Shown here: positions 1-5,886 of the stretch, one piece after another
Layout of the letters: each line of letters opens with the position of its first letter
Position numbering within the stretch: position 1 is the first letter of the stretch
Assembly (NCBI GenBank): GCA_003220985.1
Contig: QHTY01000211.1
Coordinates: forward strand, 1-7,778
Direction of reading: 5' to 3'
DNA from: Gemmatimonadota bacterium
GTDB taxonomy: Bacteria > Gemmatimonadota > Gemmatimonadetes > Gemmatimonadales > GWC2-71-9
DNA length: 7,778 bases
Program-made: the position numbers and the translations under genes
Notes under the pieces: generated by a model
The model's input: the letters and a program-made list of their open reading frames with translations, nothing else
Told to the model about the DNA's origin: nothing
Database searches by the model: none

Positions 1-180
1 CCGCGTGACCTGGATGCCGTCCACGACGGCGTGCGTCGGGCATCCAGGCCAACCGCTCGCCACCAGATGGATTTCGTGCCCCCAGATGGCGAGGCGGCTG
101 AACAGTTCGTGGAGATGGATTTCGGCGCCGCCCGCCTGTGGATTCTCCCGGTCGTTCCAGTTCACGAGCAGGATCTTCAC
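1..180 (-). CDS. GT-B fold glycosyltransferase, N-terminal part (3' end outside window)
   Basis: Only the first 60 codons are in the window. The protein begins with a Rossmann-type strand (KILLVNWND), followed by the loop ENPQAGGAEIH and then HELFSRLAIWGHEIHLVASG. The GGAE.H signature and the 'GH.(V/I)HL' strand are typical of the N-terminal acceptor-binding domain of GT4-type glycosyltransferases, which move a sugar from a nucleotide-sugar donor to a glycan or lipid acceptor on the cytoplasmic side. The donor-binding C-terminal domain is not visible, so donor and acceptor cannot be named. The start is GTG at 180-178, overlapping the nusB TGA as GTGA. No strong Shine-Dalgarno is seen, so translation is probably coupled to nusB. 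The family call is fairly safe; the substrate is unknown. Confidence 0.85.
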   Translation of the reverse strand, partial: MKILLVNWNDRENPQAGGAEIHLHELFSRLAIWGHEIHLVASGWPGCPTHAVVDGIQVTR

Positions 181-590
181 AGCGCGCCGGTCTCGTGGGC
201 GATCGCATCGAGGACGCCGTTGACGAACCCGGGCGCCCGTGGGCCGGCGAACCAGTGGGCGAGCTTCACCGCTTCATCGATCACGACGCGCGACGGCGTG
301 GACGCCTCGTCCAGCTCCGCCAGCGCCAGGCGCAGGATGTTGCGCTCCACCGCGCCGACGCGCTCGAGCCGCCAGTGCTCGGCGGCATCGGCGATGCGGC
401 GGTCAAACTCCGGTAGACCGGCAATGGCTTTCGCGGCGAGATCGGCACCGCGGTCGTAACCACGCGGCCCCCGACCGTAAATGACCGCCACACGGGCGAC
501 GACGGTTTCCAGCGTCGGTTTGCCGGAAAGCTCCCATGCGTACAGCAGCTGGAGGGCGCGCGCGCGCGCCTTAGTCTCGGGGCGCTGCAC
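177..590 (-). CDS. nusB: Transcription antitermination factor NusB
   Basis: NusB is a small all-helical RNA-binding protein. With NusE (ribosomal protein S10) it binds boxA RNA and supports antitermination of rRNA transcription. The 137-residue reading from GTG at 590-588 has the usual family length. Visible hallmarks are the N-terminal helix RARALQLLYAWE (residues 9-20), the central block HWRLERVGAVERNILRLAL (72-90), IDEAVKLAHWF (104-114) and the C-terminal VNGVLDAIA (123-131). The frame stays open 18 codons upstream, but that part is Arg/Pro-rich and lies wholly in ribH. The GTG has a GAGAGG Shine-Dalgarno 4 bases upstream, which decides the start. It overlaps the ribH end by 20 bases and its own stop overlaps the glycosyltransferase start. 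The ribH-nusB order is common, including in E. coli. The early codons contain an alternating CG run. Confidence 0.95.
   Translation of the reverse strand: MQRPETKARARALQLLYAWELSGKPTLETVVARVAVIYGRGPRGYDRGADLAAKAIAGLPEFDRRIADAAEHWRLERVGAVERNILRLALAELDEASTPSRVVIDEAVKLAHWFAGPRAPGFVNGVLDAIAHETGAL
556..569. repeat. Alternating GC dinucleotide run, 14 bases, in nusB codons 7-14
   Basis: Seven uninterrupted GC units lie just downstream of the ribH stop codon and encode the Ala-Arg-Ala-Arg-Ala stretch of NusB. The tract is self-complementary, can slip during replication and is of the type that can adopt Z-DNA. A 2-base slip would shift the nusB frame. It may simply be a by-product of GC-rich codon use. 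Confidence 0.8.
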
Positions 591-1050
591 CGAGCCTCTC
601 GAGCGCCGCGGCGGTCTCGAGGGCCGCCTGCACCGCCTCGGCACCTTTACTGACGCGCGCCAGCGCCTGAGCCTCGGTCTCCGTCGTCAAAACGCCAAAC
701 CCGACCGCGATGCGGTGCGCGAGCGCGACGTTCCCGAGACCGCGCGCCGCCTCACCCGCGACATACTCGAAATGCGGTGTCTCACCGCGGATCACGCACC
801 CGAGCGCCACGATCGCGTCGAAGCGTTCGCTCGCCGCGGCGGCCTCGGCCAGAACCGGCAGCTCAAAGGCACCGGGCGCCCACGTGACTTCCACGTTGTG
901 ATCCGCGATGCCGCCGCGCCGCAGCGCGTCGCGCGCGCCCTCGAGCAGCTTCGTCGTGATGTGCTCATGAAACCGGCTGACAACGATCGCCACGCGCCGC
1001 TGGCGGTTGGAGGTGCGCGCCGCGGAGGGAGGAGGAGCCTTGTGCGGCAC
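571..1050 (-). CDS. ribH: 6,7-dimethyl-8-ribityllumazine synthase (RibH)
   Basis: RibH condenses 5-amino-6-ribitylamino-uracil with 3,4-dihydroxy-2-butanone 4-phosphate (the RibBA product) to give the lumazine substrate of RibE. The 159-residue protein shows SRFHEHITTKLLEGA (residues 25-39, aromatic Phe27), the substrate loop APGAFELP (58-65), GCVIRGETPHFEYV (84-97, with catalytic His93) and VGFGVLTTET (116-125). The phosphate-binding Arg is retained at 132. Compared with the B. subtilis protein, the segment after this Arg is about 5 residues shorter: RVSKG instead of R-AGTKAGN-KG. The first 19 residues are a Pro/Arg-rich extension. The start is GTG at 1050-1048, two bases after the ribBA stop. 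No clear Shine-Dalgarno is seen, so re-initiation after ribBA is likely. No other start lies between there and the conserved VAIVVSRF strand. Confidence 0.95.
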   Translation of the reverse strand: MPHKAPPPSAARTSNRQRRVAIVVSRFHEHITTKLLEGARDALRRGGIADHNVEVTWAPGAFELPVLAEAAAASERFDAIVALGCVIRGETPHFEYVAGEAARGLGNVALAHRIAVGFGVLTTETEAQALARVSKGAEAVQAALETAAALERLGAAPRD

Positions 1051-1052
1051 GA

Positions 1053-2258
1053 TCAGTGGGTGAGGAAGTGACCCAGCTTGTCCCGCTTGACGTCGAGATA
1101 GGCCCGATTCTCGTCCGACGGTGCCGGCACGATGGGCAGTCGCTCGACGATCTCGAGCCCGTAGCCTTCGAGGCCGACCAGCTTCATCGGGTTGTTTGTC
1201 AGGACGCGAATCGACGAGAGACCGAGGTCGAGCAGAATCTGGGCGCCGATCCCGTAATTCCGGAGGTCGGGCTTGAAGCCGAGCTTTTCGTTTGCCTCCA
1301 CGGTGTCGTGGCCCTGATCCTGGAGCTCGTACGCCTTCAGCTTGTTCAGCAGGCCGATGCCTCGGCCTTCCTGGTCGAGGTAGACGACGACGCCCGCGCC
1401 CCCCTCGGCGATCATCCGCATGGCGCAGTGCAGCTGCCAGCCGCAGTCGCACCGTGCCGAGCCGAAGACGTCGCCGGTGAGGCACTTCGAGTGCATGCGC
1501 ACGAGCACTTGCTGCTTGCCGGCCACGTCGCCGTATACCAGCGCCACGTGCTCGGCCGCGTCGACGTCGTTGCGATAGCCGATGATGCGGAACTCGCCGA
1601 ACGGCGTCGGCAGCCGCGCCTCGGCGACGCGGTGGACGAGCCGCTCGTGCTTCAGCCGGTACGCCACCAGCTGCGCCACCGTGATGAAGGTGAGGCCGTG
1701 CTCTTTCGCGAAGCGCTCGAGATCGGGCCGGCGCGCCATGCTACCGTCGGCATTCAGGATTTCGCAGATCACGCCGGCGGGATAGAGCCCGGCGAGGCGG
1801 GCCAAATCGATGCTCGCTTCGGTCTGACCGACCCGCTGCAGCACGCCACCGGGGCGCGCCCGGAGTGGGAAGACGTGTCCGGGCCGGCGCAGATCGCTCG
1901 GCACCGTGGACGGATCGATCGCGACGCGAATCGTCGCGGCACGATCCGCCGCCGAGATACCCGTCGTCACCCCGAACCGCACGGCGGCGTCGATGCTGAT
2001 GGTGAAGGCGGTCTCGTGCGACTCGTTGTTGTGCTCGGTCATCTGCGGCAGACCCAACGCCTGGCAGCGCTCCGGGGTCAGCGGCACGCAGATCAGCCCG
2101 CGAGCGTGCGTCGCCATGAAGTTGATCATGTCCGGCGTGACCTGTTCGGCCGCGCCGACGAGATCTCCCTCGTTTTCGCGCCGCTCGTCGTCCGCCACGA
2201 TGACGAGCTTCCCCGCGCGAATGTCCGCGATGGCTTGTTCTACCGCGCTGAACGACAT
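1053..2258 (-). CDS. ribBA: Bifunctional DHBP synthase / GTP cyclohydrolase II (RibBA)
   Basis: The N-terminal half (about residues 1-206) is DHBP synthase, which turns ribulose 5-phosphate into 3,4-dihydroxy-2-butanone 4-phosphate. The C-terminal half (about 207-401) is GTP cyclohydrolase II, which opens GTP to the diaminopyrimidine used by RibD. In the first half are DDERRENEGD (23-32), TTGISAADRA (98-107) and RPGHVFPLRA (125-134). The usual GHTEA motif reads GQTEA, with Gln145 at the place of a metal-ligand His. The second half looks complete: zinc cysteines 259, 270 and 272 in SKCLTGDVFGSARCDCG, DQEGRGIG (295-302), Tyr310, DTVEAN (318-323) and DLRNYGIGAQ (331-340). The 401-residue length is normal for the fusion. 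The ATG at 2258 has GAGG 5 bases upstream and overlaps the ribE end by 19 bases. It supplies both branches of the pathway. Confidence 0.97.
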   Translation of the reverse strand: MSFSAVEQAIADIRAGKLVIVADDERRENEGDLVGAAEQVTPDMINFMATHARGLICVPLTPERCQALGLPQMTEHNNESHETAFTISIDAAVRFGVTTGISAADRAATIRVAIDPSTVPSDLRRPGHVFPLRARPGGVLQRVGQTEASIDLARLAGLYPAGVICEILNADGSMARRPDLERFAKEHGLTFITVAQLVAYRLKHERLVHRVAEARLPTPFGEFRIIGYRNDVDAAEHVALVYGDVAGKQQVLVRMHSKCLTGDVFGSARCDCGWQLHCAMRMIAEGGAGVVVYLDQEGRGIGLLNKLKAYELQDQGHDTVEANEKLGFKPDLRNYGIGAQILLDLGLSSIRVLTNNPMKLVGLEGYGLEIVERLPIVPAPSDENRAYLDVKRDKLGHFLTH

Positions 2259-2848
2259 AGCTGCCTCACGTACTTTCCCAAAACGTCCGCTTCGACATGC
2301 ACGCGATCGCCGGCGGTGAGCCTCCCCAACGTCGTGTGCCCTCGTGTGAACGGTACCAATGACACCTGCACAACGCCCCGGCTCGGTAAGGCGTTCACCG
2401 TCAGACTCACGCCGTCCACGGTGATCGCGCCGTGGAGCACCGTAGTCTCGGCGACATCACGTGGGACGCTCACATCTACGAGAAGCGCATCATCTGCTTC
2501 TGCGATTCGCTCGACTGTCCCAACGCCGTCCACATGGCCTTGCACGATGTGGCCACCCATCAAATCGGCGGCGCGGACCGCGCGCTCGAGATTTACGGGC
2601 CGGCCTTGGTGCCACTCACCGATCAGCGTGCGTCCCAGCGTCGTCTGCACCGCGTGCACGGTAAACGAACCCTTCGCCACCTTCTCGATAGTCAGGCACG
2701 CGCCGTTGACCGCGATACTCTCGCCCTTTTTCAGACCGCGGTAGGGCGCCCGGATCCGCAATACCCGTCCCCCGTCCCTCGTCCCTTTTTCCCCGTTCGG
2801 GGAAACGGCTTCGATCCGTCCTACTGCGCTTACGATTCCGGTAAACAT
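2240..2848 (-). CDS. ribE: Riboflavin synthase, alpha subunit type (RibE)
   Basis: RibE dismutates two molecules of 6,7-dimethyl-8-ribityllumazine to riboflavin plus the pyrimidine reused by RibH. The protein has the two-barrel layout of the family: MFTGIVS at the start, GESIAVNGACLTI (42-54) in the first barrel, GGHIVQGHVDGVGTV (98-112) opening the second, ITVDGVSLTVN (142-152), and SLVPFTRGHTTLG (163-175) with VHVEADVLGKYV (183-194) at the end. Its 202 residues are in the normal range. The Gly/Lys/Asp-rich stretch at about residues 17-28 looks longer than usual for the first barrel and is encoded by a G-tract-rich segment next to a hairpin. The ATG at 2848 gives the canonical MFTGIV start and overlaps the ribD end by 19 bases; only a weak GGCGG precedes it. 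The gene is called ribC or ribE in different organisms. Confidence 0.97.
   Translation of the reverse strand: MFTGIVSAVGRIEAVSPNGEKGTRDGGRVLRIRAPYRGLKKGESIAVNGACLTIEKVAKGSFTVHAVQTTLGRTLIGEWHQGRPVNLERAVRAADLMGGHIVQGHVDGVGTVERIAEADDALLVDVSVPRDVAETTVLHGAITVDGVSLTVNALPSRGVVQVSLVPFTRGHTTLGRLTAGDRVHVEADVLGKYVRQLCRSAR
2264..2267 (-). promoter_or_regulatory. Shine-Dalgarno of ribBA (GAGG) inside the ribE end
   Basis: On the minus strand GAGG is followed by CAGCT and the ATG of ribBA. It is one of the clearer ribosome binding sites in the window. It lies inside the last codons of ribE, so ribBA can be entered independently although its start overlaps ribE. Confidence 0.6.
2764..2785 (-). other. G-quadruplex-like motif in the ribE 5' coding region
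   Basis: The minus (coding) strand carries four G runs of 3, 3, 5 and 3 bases, separated by 4, 2 and 2 bases, with a further run of four Gs just upstream. This fits a two- to three-tier G-quadruplex pattern in DNA and in the mRNA. It encodes ribE residues of about 22-28. The repeated GGGAC core makes it look like a small low-complexity insertion. Folding is inferred, not shown. Confidence 0.55.
2788..2805. other. Perfect inverted repeat (7-bp arms, 4-base loop) in early ribE
   Basis: On the mRNA strand, TTTCCCC and GGGGAAA pair around a GAAC loop. The hairpin sits directly before the G-tract motif, at about ribE codons 15-21. In sense it is followed by only two further A residues, not a U run, so it does not look like an intrinsic terminator for the minus-strand transcript. 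Because GGGG belongs to both structures, the hairpin and the quadruplex could compete. Confidence 0.6.
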
Positions 2849-3903
2849 AGCCGCCGATCCAAGACCAATAATGTATCAGAGCCCAGCGGGCGGCGCTCCA
2901 CGACCACCCAGCGCGGTGCGTCGGCAAGGGGAGACGCCGGAACGCCTGGAAACGCGGGCACCGCGCCCTCCCCGAGCCAGACGGGCGACTGCACCCAGTA
3001 CAGGCGATCGATCAGCCCCTCCGCAAGGAGTTTGGCGCCAAGCGCGCCCCCGCCTTCACATAACAACGACTGGATCCCGGCGAGGCGCAGCTGTGCGAAG
3101 GCTTGCGCCAGCGTTTCGGGCCGGAAGACGCGCACGCCGTTGCCCTCGAGCACCGACACATTCGCCATCGGCGCTTCGGGAGACGACATGACCCAGGTCG
3201 GCACTTCGCGCGCCGTCTGCACCAGCGACACACCCAGATTGAGCATGGCGCGCCGGTCGAACACGATGCGCACCGGCGGCTTCCGGGGCGTCAGGTCGCC
3301 ACGGGCGGTCAATTGCGGATTGTCCATGAGCGCCGTGGTGCCACCAACCGCGATCGCGTCGAATCCGGCGCGCAGCCAATGGACATGATCGCGCGCCTCC
3401 GGACCCGAGATCCATTGCGAGCTGCCACCTGCATCGGCGATGCGACCATCGATCGACGTTGCCAGCTTCAGCGCGACGAACGGGCGGTCTGTCTGCTGCC
3501 TGGTAAAGAGGAAAGGCGCGTTTTGGGCGGCGGCGGCTTCGGCCAGCAATCCGACGTGGACGTCGATCCCGGCGCGCTTCAGGATCTCCGCGCCACCCCG
3601 CGCTTCGGGATCGGGATCGCGGACCGCCGCGACCACGCGTCGCACGCCCGCGGCGCGAATGGCGTCGGTGCACGGCGGCGTCTTGCCGTGGTGCGCGCAG
3701 GGCTCGAGGGTCACCACCAGCGTCGCCCCCCGGGCCTTGTCACCCGCAGCATGCAGCGCGTTCAGCTCGGCATGGGGCCCGCCGAATTCGGCATGCCACC
3801 CTTCGGCGACGATGTCATTCCCGCGCAATACGACCGCACCGACGATGGGATTTGGCGAGACCCGCCCCCAGCCGCGCCAGGCGAGCTCGAGGGCGCGGCC
3901 CAT
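2830..3903 (-). CDS. ribD: Bifunctional diaminohydroxyphosphoribosylaminopyrimidine deaminase / reductase (RibD)
   Basis: RibD performs the second and third steps of riboflavin synthesis: zinc-dependent deamination of the pyrimidine made by RibBA, then NADPH-dependent reduction of the ribose. The deaminase domain (about residues 1-140) shows SPNPIVGAVV (16-25), the zinc and proton-shuttle motif HAE (44-46) and the two zinc cysteines in PCAHHGKTPPC (68-78). The reductase domain (about 140-350) starts at RPFVALKLATSIDGRIA (140-156) and has GGTTALMDNPQLTAR (187-201) and CEGGGALGAKLL (282-293). From ATG 3903 it has 357 residues, a typical length. GAGAG lies 9 bases upstream of this ATG. An in-frame TTG at 3936 inside purM would add 11 charged residues and is a weaker alternative. 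It is separated from purM by 19 bases and overlaps ribE by 19. Confidence 0.96.
   Translation of the reverse strand: MGRALELAWRGWGRVSPNPIVGAVVLRGNDIVAEGWHAEFGGPHAELNALHAAGDKARGATLVVTLEPCAHHGKTPPCTDAIRAAGVRRVVAAVRDPDPEARGGAEILKRAGIDVHVGLLAEAAAAQNAPFLFTRQQTDRPFVALKLATSIDGRIADAGGSSQWISGPEARDHVHWLRAGFDAIAVGGTTALMDNPQLTARGDLTPRKPPVRIVFDRRAMLNLGVSLVQTAREVPTWVMSSPEAPMANVSVLEGNGVRVFRPETLAQAFAQLRLAGIQSLLCEGGGALGAKLLAEGLIDRLYWVQSPVWLGEGAVPAFPGVPASPLADAPRWVVVERRPLGSDTLLVLDRRLCLPES
2861..2880 (-). promoter_or_regulatory. AT-rich island with weak extended -10-like sequence before ribE
   Basis: Inside the last codons of ribD the minus strand reads TGATACATTATTGG, which fits a TGnTAnAnT-type extended -10 and includes a TTA leucine codon that is unusual in this GC-rich coding. 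It lies about 20-30 bases before the ribE start. No convincing -35 box is seen. It could be an internal promoter or simply a low-structure region that helps ribE initiation. Confidence 0.2.
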
Positions 3904-3922
3904 CGCGTCGGGCTCTCGATCC

Positions 3923-4966
3923 TTATCTTTCTTCAAGCCGAACCATCGCCGAGGAGCCCGCAGGGCCCGGCCGGATCTCGCCGATGATCCACGCCTGGAC
4001 GTGCGCGCGCTCGGCCGCCCGGATGACCGCCTCGACATCGTCGCGTGCGACCACGGCGATCATGCCGACGCCGAGATTGAACACGCGCCGCATCTCGTCC
4101 CGCCTGACCTGACCAAAGCGCATGAGGACCCGGAAGAGGGGCGGCCAGGGCCAGCTCCCCGCGTCGACGACCGCCTCCACGCCGGGCGGCAGCACCCGAA
4201 CGAGATTGCCCGCGATGCCGCCCCCCGTGACGTGCGCGAGCGCGTGAAGGTGGTCGAGCACCGGCCGGACTGCGGTGGCGTAGCTCCGGTGGACGGCGAG
4301 GAGAACCTGCCCCACCGACTGGCCGGTCTCGGGAAACGGGTCGTCGATCTTCAGCTGCATCGCATCGAATACGATTTTGCGTGCCAGCGTGTAGCCGTTG
4401 GTGTGCAGGCCCGTGGACGCGTAGCCAATCAGCTGGTCCCCAGGGGTCACCCGGTCGCCATGCAACGCCTTGTCTTCCTCGACCACGCCGACGATCGACC
4501 CGGCGAGATCGTAGTGGCCGGGCTGATACAGATCCGGCATCTGTGCCGTTTCGCCGCCGGCGAGCGTCATGTCGTGCGCCCGGCAGGCGCGCGCGACACC
4601 CGCGACAATTTGCTCGGCGATCTCCGGCACGAGGTTCCCAGCCGCGATGTAATCGAGGAACGCGAGCGGTGTGGCCCCGTGCACCAGAATGTCGTTGACC
4701 GAATGATTGACGAGATCCTCGCCGACGGTGTCGTGAATGCCCGCCGCCGCGGCGACGAGGACTTTCGATCCCACGCCATCCGTCGACATCACCAGCACGG
4801 GCTTCTTGAAACCATCGGGCACGCGAACCATGCCGCCGAAGCCGCCGACCTGGCCCCGGGCGAGCGGTGTCCGCGTGGCGCTCACGAGCTGCGCGATGCG
4901 CCGTTTCGCTTCGGCGGCAGTGTCCAACTTCACGCCGGCCGCGGCGTAGCGATCCGTCTTGGTCAT
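3923..4966 (-). CDS. purM: Phosphoribosylformylglycinamidine cyclo-ligase (AIR synthetase, PurM)
   Basis: PurM closes the imidazole ring in an ATP-dependent step of purine synthesis, making aminoimidazole ribotide (AIR). AIR also feeds thiamine pyrimidine synthesis. The 347-residue protein has the family features: YAAAGVKLD near the N terminus (7-15), STDGVGSK (61-68), VNDILVHGATPLAFLDY (90-106), AGGETAQMP (136-144), GLHTNGYTLAR (186-196) and HVTGGGIAGNL in the C-terminal half. Length and order match the usual single-domain enzyme. The ATG at 4966 overlaps the kinase stop as ATGA; GGCGAGGA lies immediately before it, which is close for a ribosome binding site, so coupling probably helps. The next gene, ribD, begins 19 bases after the stop. 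Purine output (GTP) is a riboflavin precursor, a possible reason for the linkage. Confidence 0.97.
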   Translation of the reverse strand: MTKTDRYAAAGVKLDTAAEAKRRIAQLVSATRTPLARGQVGGFGGMVRVPDGFKKPVLVMSTDGVGSKVLVAAAAGIHDTVGEDLVNHSVNDILVHGATPLAFLDYIAAGNLVPEIAEQIVAGVARACRAHDMTLAGGETAQMPDLYQPGHYDLAGSIVGVVEEDKALHGDRVTPGDQLIGYASTGLHTNGYTLARKIVFDAMQLKIDDPFPETGQSVGQVLLAVHRSYATAVRPVLDHLHALAHVTGGGIAGNLVRVLPPGVEAVVDAGSWPWPPLFRVLMRFGQVRRDEMRRVFNLGVGMIAVVARDDVEAVIRAAERAHVQAWIIGEIRPGPAGSSAMVRLEER

Positions 4967-5886
4967 TCCTCGCCGTCCAGCGAGAAATGCACGAGATCGC
5001 GGAATGCTTTCACGCGACCGCGCACTTCTTTGAGCGTGACCTGCTCGAGGCGCTGCACCCCGAACGCTTCGACGGCCAGCGATCCCATGGCCGAGCCGTA
5101 GACCATCGCACGCCGGAGGTTGGGGAACGTCACGTCGCCGGTGCGCGCGACGTACGCCATGAATCCCCCGGCGAACGCGTCGCCGGCGCCGGTGGGATCG
5201 AACACGTCCTGCAGCGGATAGGCGGGCACTTTGAAGATCGTCTCAGGGTCGACGAGTAGCGCCCCGTGGTCGCCCTGCTTGATGACGACCATTTTCGGAC
5301 CGCGGCCCAGAATCCAGTGTGCGGCGCGATAAATGTTCCAGTCTCCCGACAGCTCCCGGGCCTCGGAATCGTTGACCATCAGAATGTCGATATGGCGGAG
5401 CAGCTCGAGCAGCAGGTCCCGCTTGCCCTGGATCCAATAATTCATCGTGTCGCAGGCGACCAGCGTCGGCTGCTTGACCTGATCGAGGACGTTGAGCTGC
5501 AGCGCGGGATCGATATTGCCCAGAAACACGAACTTCGCGTCGCGGAACTTGGCCGGAATGCGCGGCTGGAAGTGCGCAAAGACGCCGAGCCGGGTCTCCA
5601 GCGTCTCGCGGCTGTTGAGATCGTAGGAGTAGCGCGCCTTCCAACGGAACGACTCGCCCTGCTGCCGCTCGACGCCGGCGAGATCGACGCCCCGCGCCGC
5701 CAGTTTCTCGAGATGGGCCTCCGGGAAATCGCTGCCGACCACACCCACGACCTGCACCGGATGCAGGACCGCGCCCGCCATCGCGAAGAACACCGCGGCA
5801 CCGCCGAGCGCATCCGCGGTCTCGCCGAACGGCGTGATGACCGAATCGAGGGCGATCGAGCCGACGACGACGAGGCCCACACTCAC
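4963..5886 (-). CDS. PfkB-family carbohydrate/nucleoside kinase, substrate unknown
   Basis: This protein belongs to the PfkB/ribokinase superfamily, which transfers a phosphate from ATP to a sugar or nucleoside hydroxyl. From GTG 5886 it has 307 residues, a normal length. It shows the N-terminal strand VVVGSIALD (6-14), the Gly-Gly pair at 28-29 in ALGGAAVFFAMAG, VNDSEARELSG (171-181), GPKMVVIKQGDHGALL (196-211) and the ATP/anion-hole signature DPTGAGDAFAGG (230-241) with catalytic Asp236. The usual GG-x-A-x-N motif of ribokinases reads GGAAVFF, so a ribokinase assignment is not supported. Similar uncharacterised kinases with the pattern ALGG..VFF and CDTMN.W are, to my recollection, widespread in soil phyla. 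The start overlaps the argS stop as GTGA (a second GTG lies two codons on). Its place between argS and purM hints at nucleotide or cofactor metabolism, but that is inference. Confidence 0.88.
   Translation of the reverse strand: MSVGLVVVGSIALDSVITPFGETADALGGAAVFFAMAGAVLHPVQVVGVVGSDFPEAHLEKLAARGVDLAGVERQQGESFRWKARYSYDLNSRETLETRLGVFAHFQPRIPAKFRDAKFVFLGNIDPALQLNVLDQVKQPTLVACDTMNYWIQGKRDLLLELLRHIDILMVNDSEARELSGDWNIYRAAHWILGRGPKMVVIKQGDHGALLVDPETIFKVPAYPLQDVFDPTGAGDAFAGGFMAYVARTGDVTFPNLRRAMVYGSAMGSLAVEAFGVQRLEQVTLKEVRGRVKAFRDLVHFSLDGEE

Noticed and set aside
1056..2744. Long open frame on the plus strand (about 562 codons) opposite ribBA and ribE
   Set aside because: It is the mirror of GC-rich coding sequence. 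The minus strand carries complete, motif-verified ribBA and ribE, and the plus-strand translation shows no recognisable domain.
2788..2805. Intrinsic terminator at the 18-base inverted repeat
   Set aside because: It lies inside ribE, has a short stem and no U run after it in the direction of transcription.
3904..3922. Possible FMN riboswitch or promoter before ribD
   Set aside because: The gap is only 19 bases, too short for an RFN element, and no promoter boxes are visible in it.
4036..4038. Upstream ATG extending ribD by 45 residues into purM
   Set aside because: The extension is Arg/Ser-rich, lies entirely inside purM and has no counterpart in RibD proteins. The ATG at 3903 starts right at the conserved deaminase helix.
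3440..5101. Long open frame on the plus strand (about 553 codons) opposite ribD and purM
   Set aside because: It lies antisense to ribD and purM, which have full sets of family motifs. The translation is Arg/Ala/Pro-rich with no domain signature.
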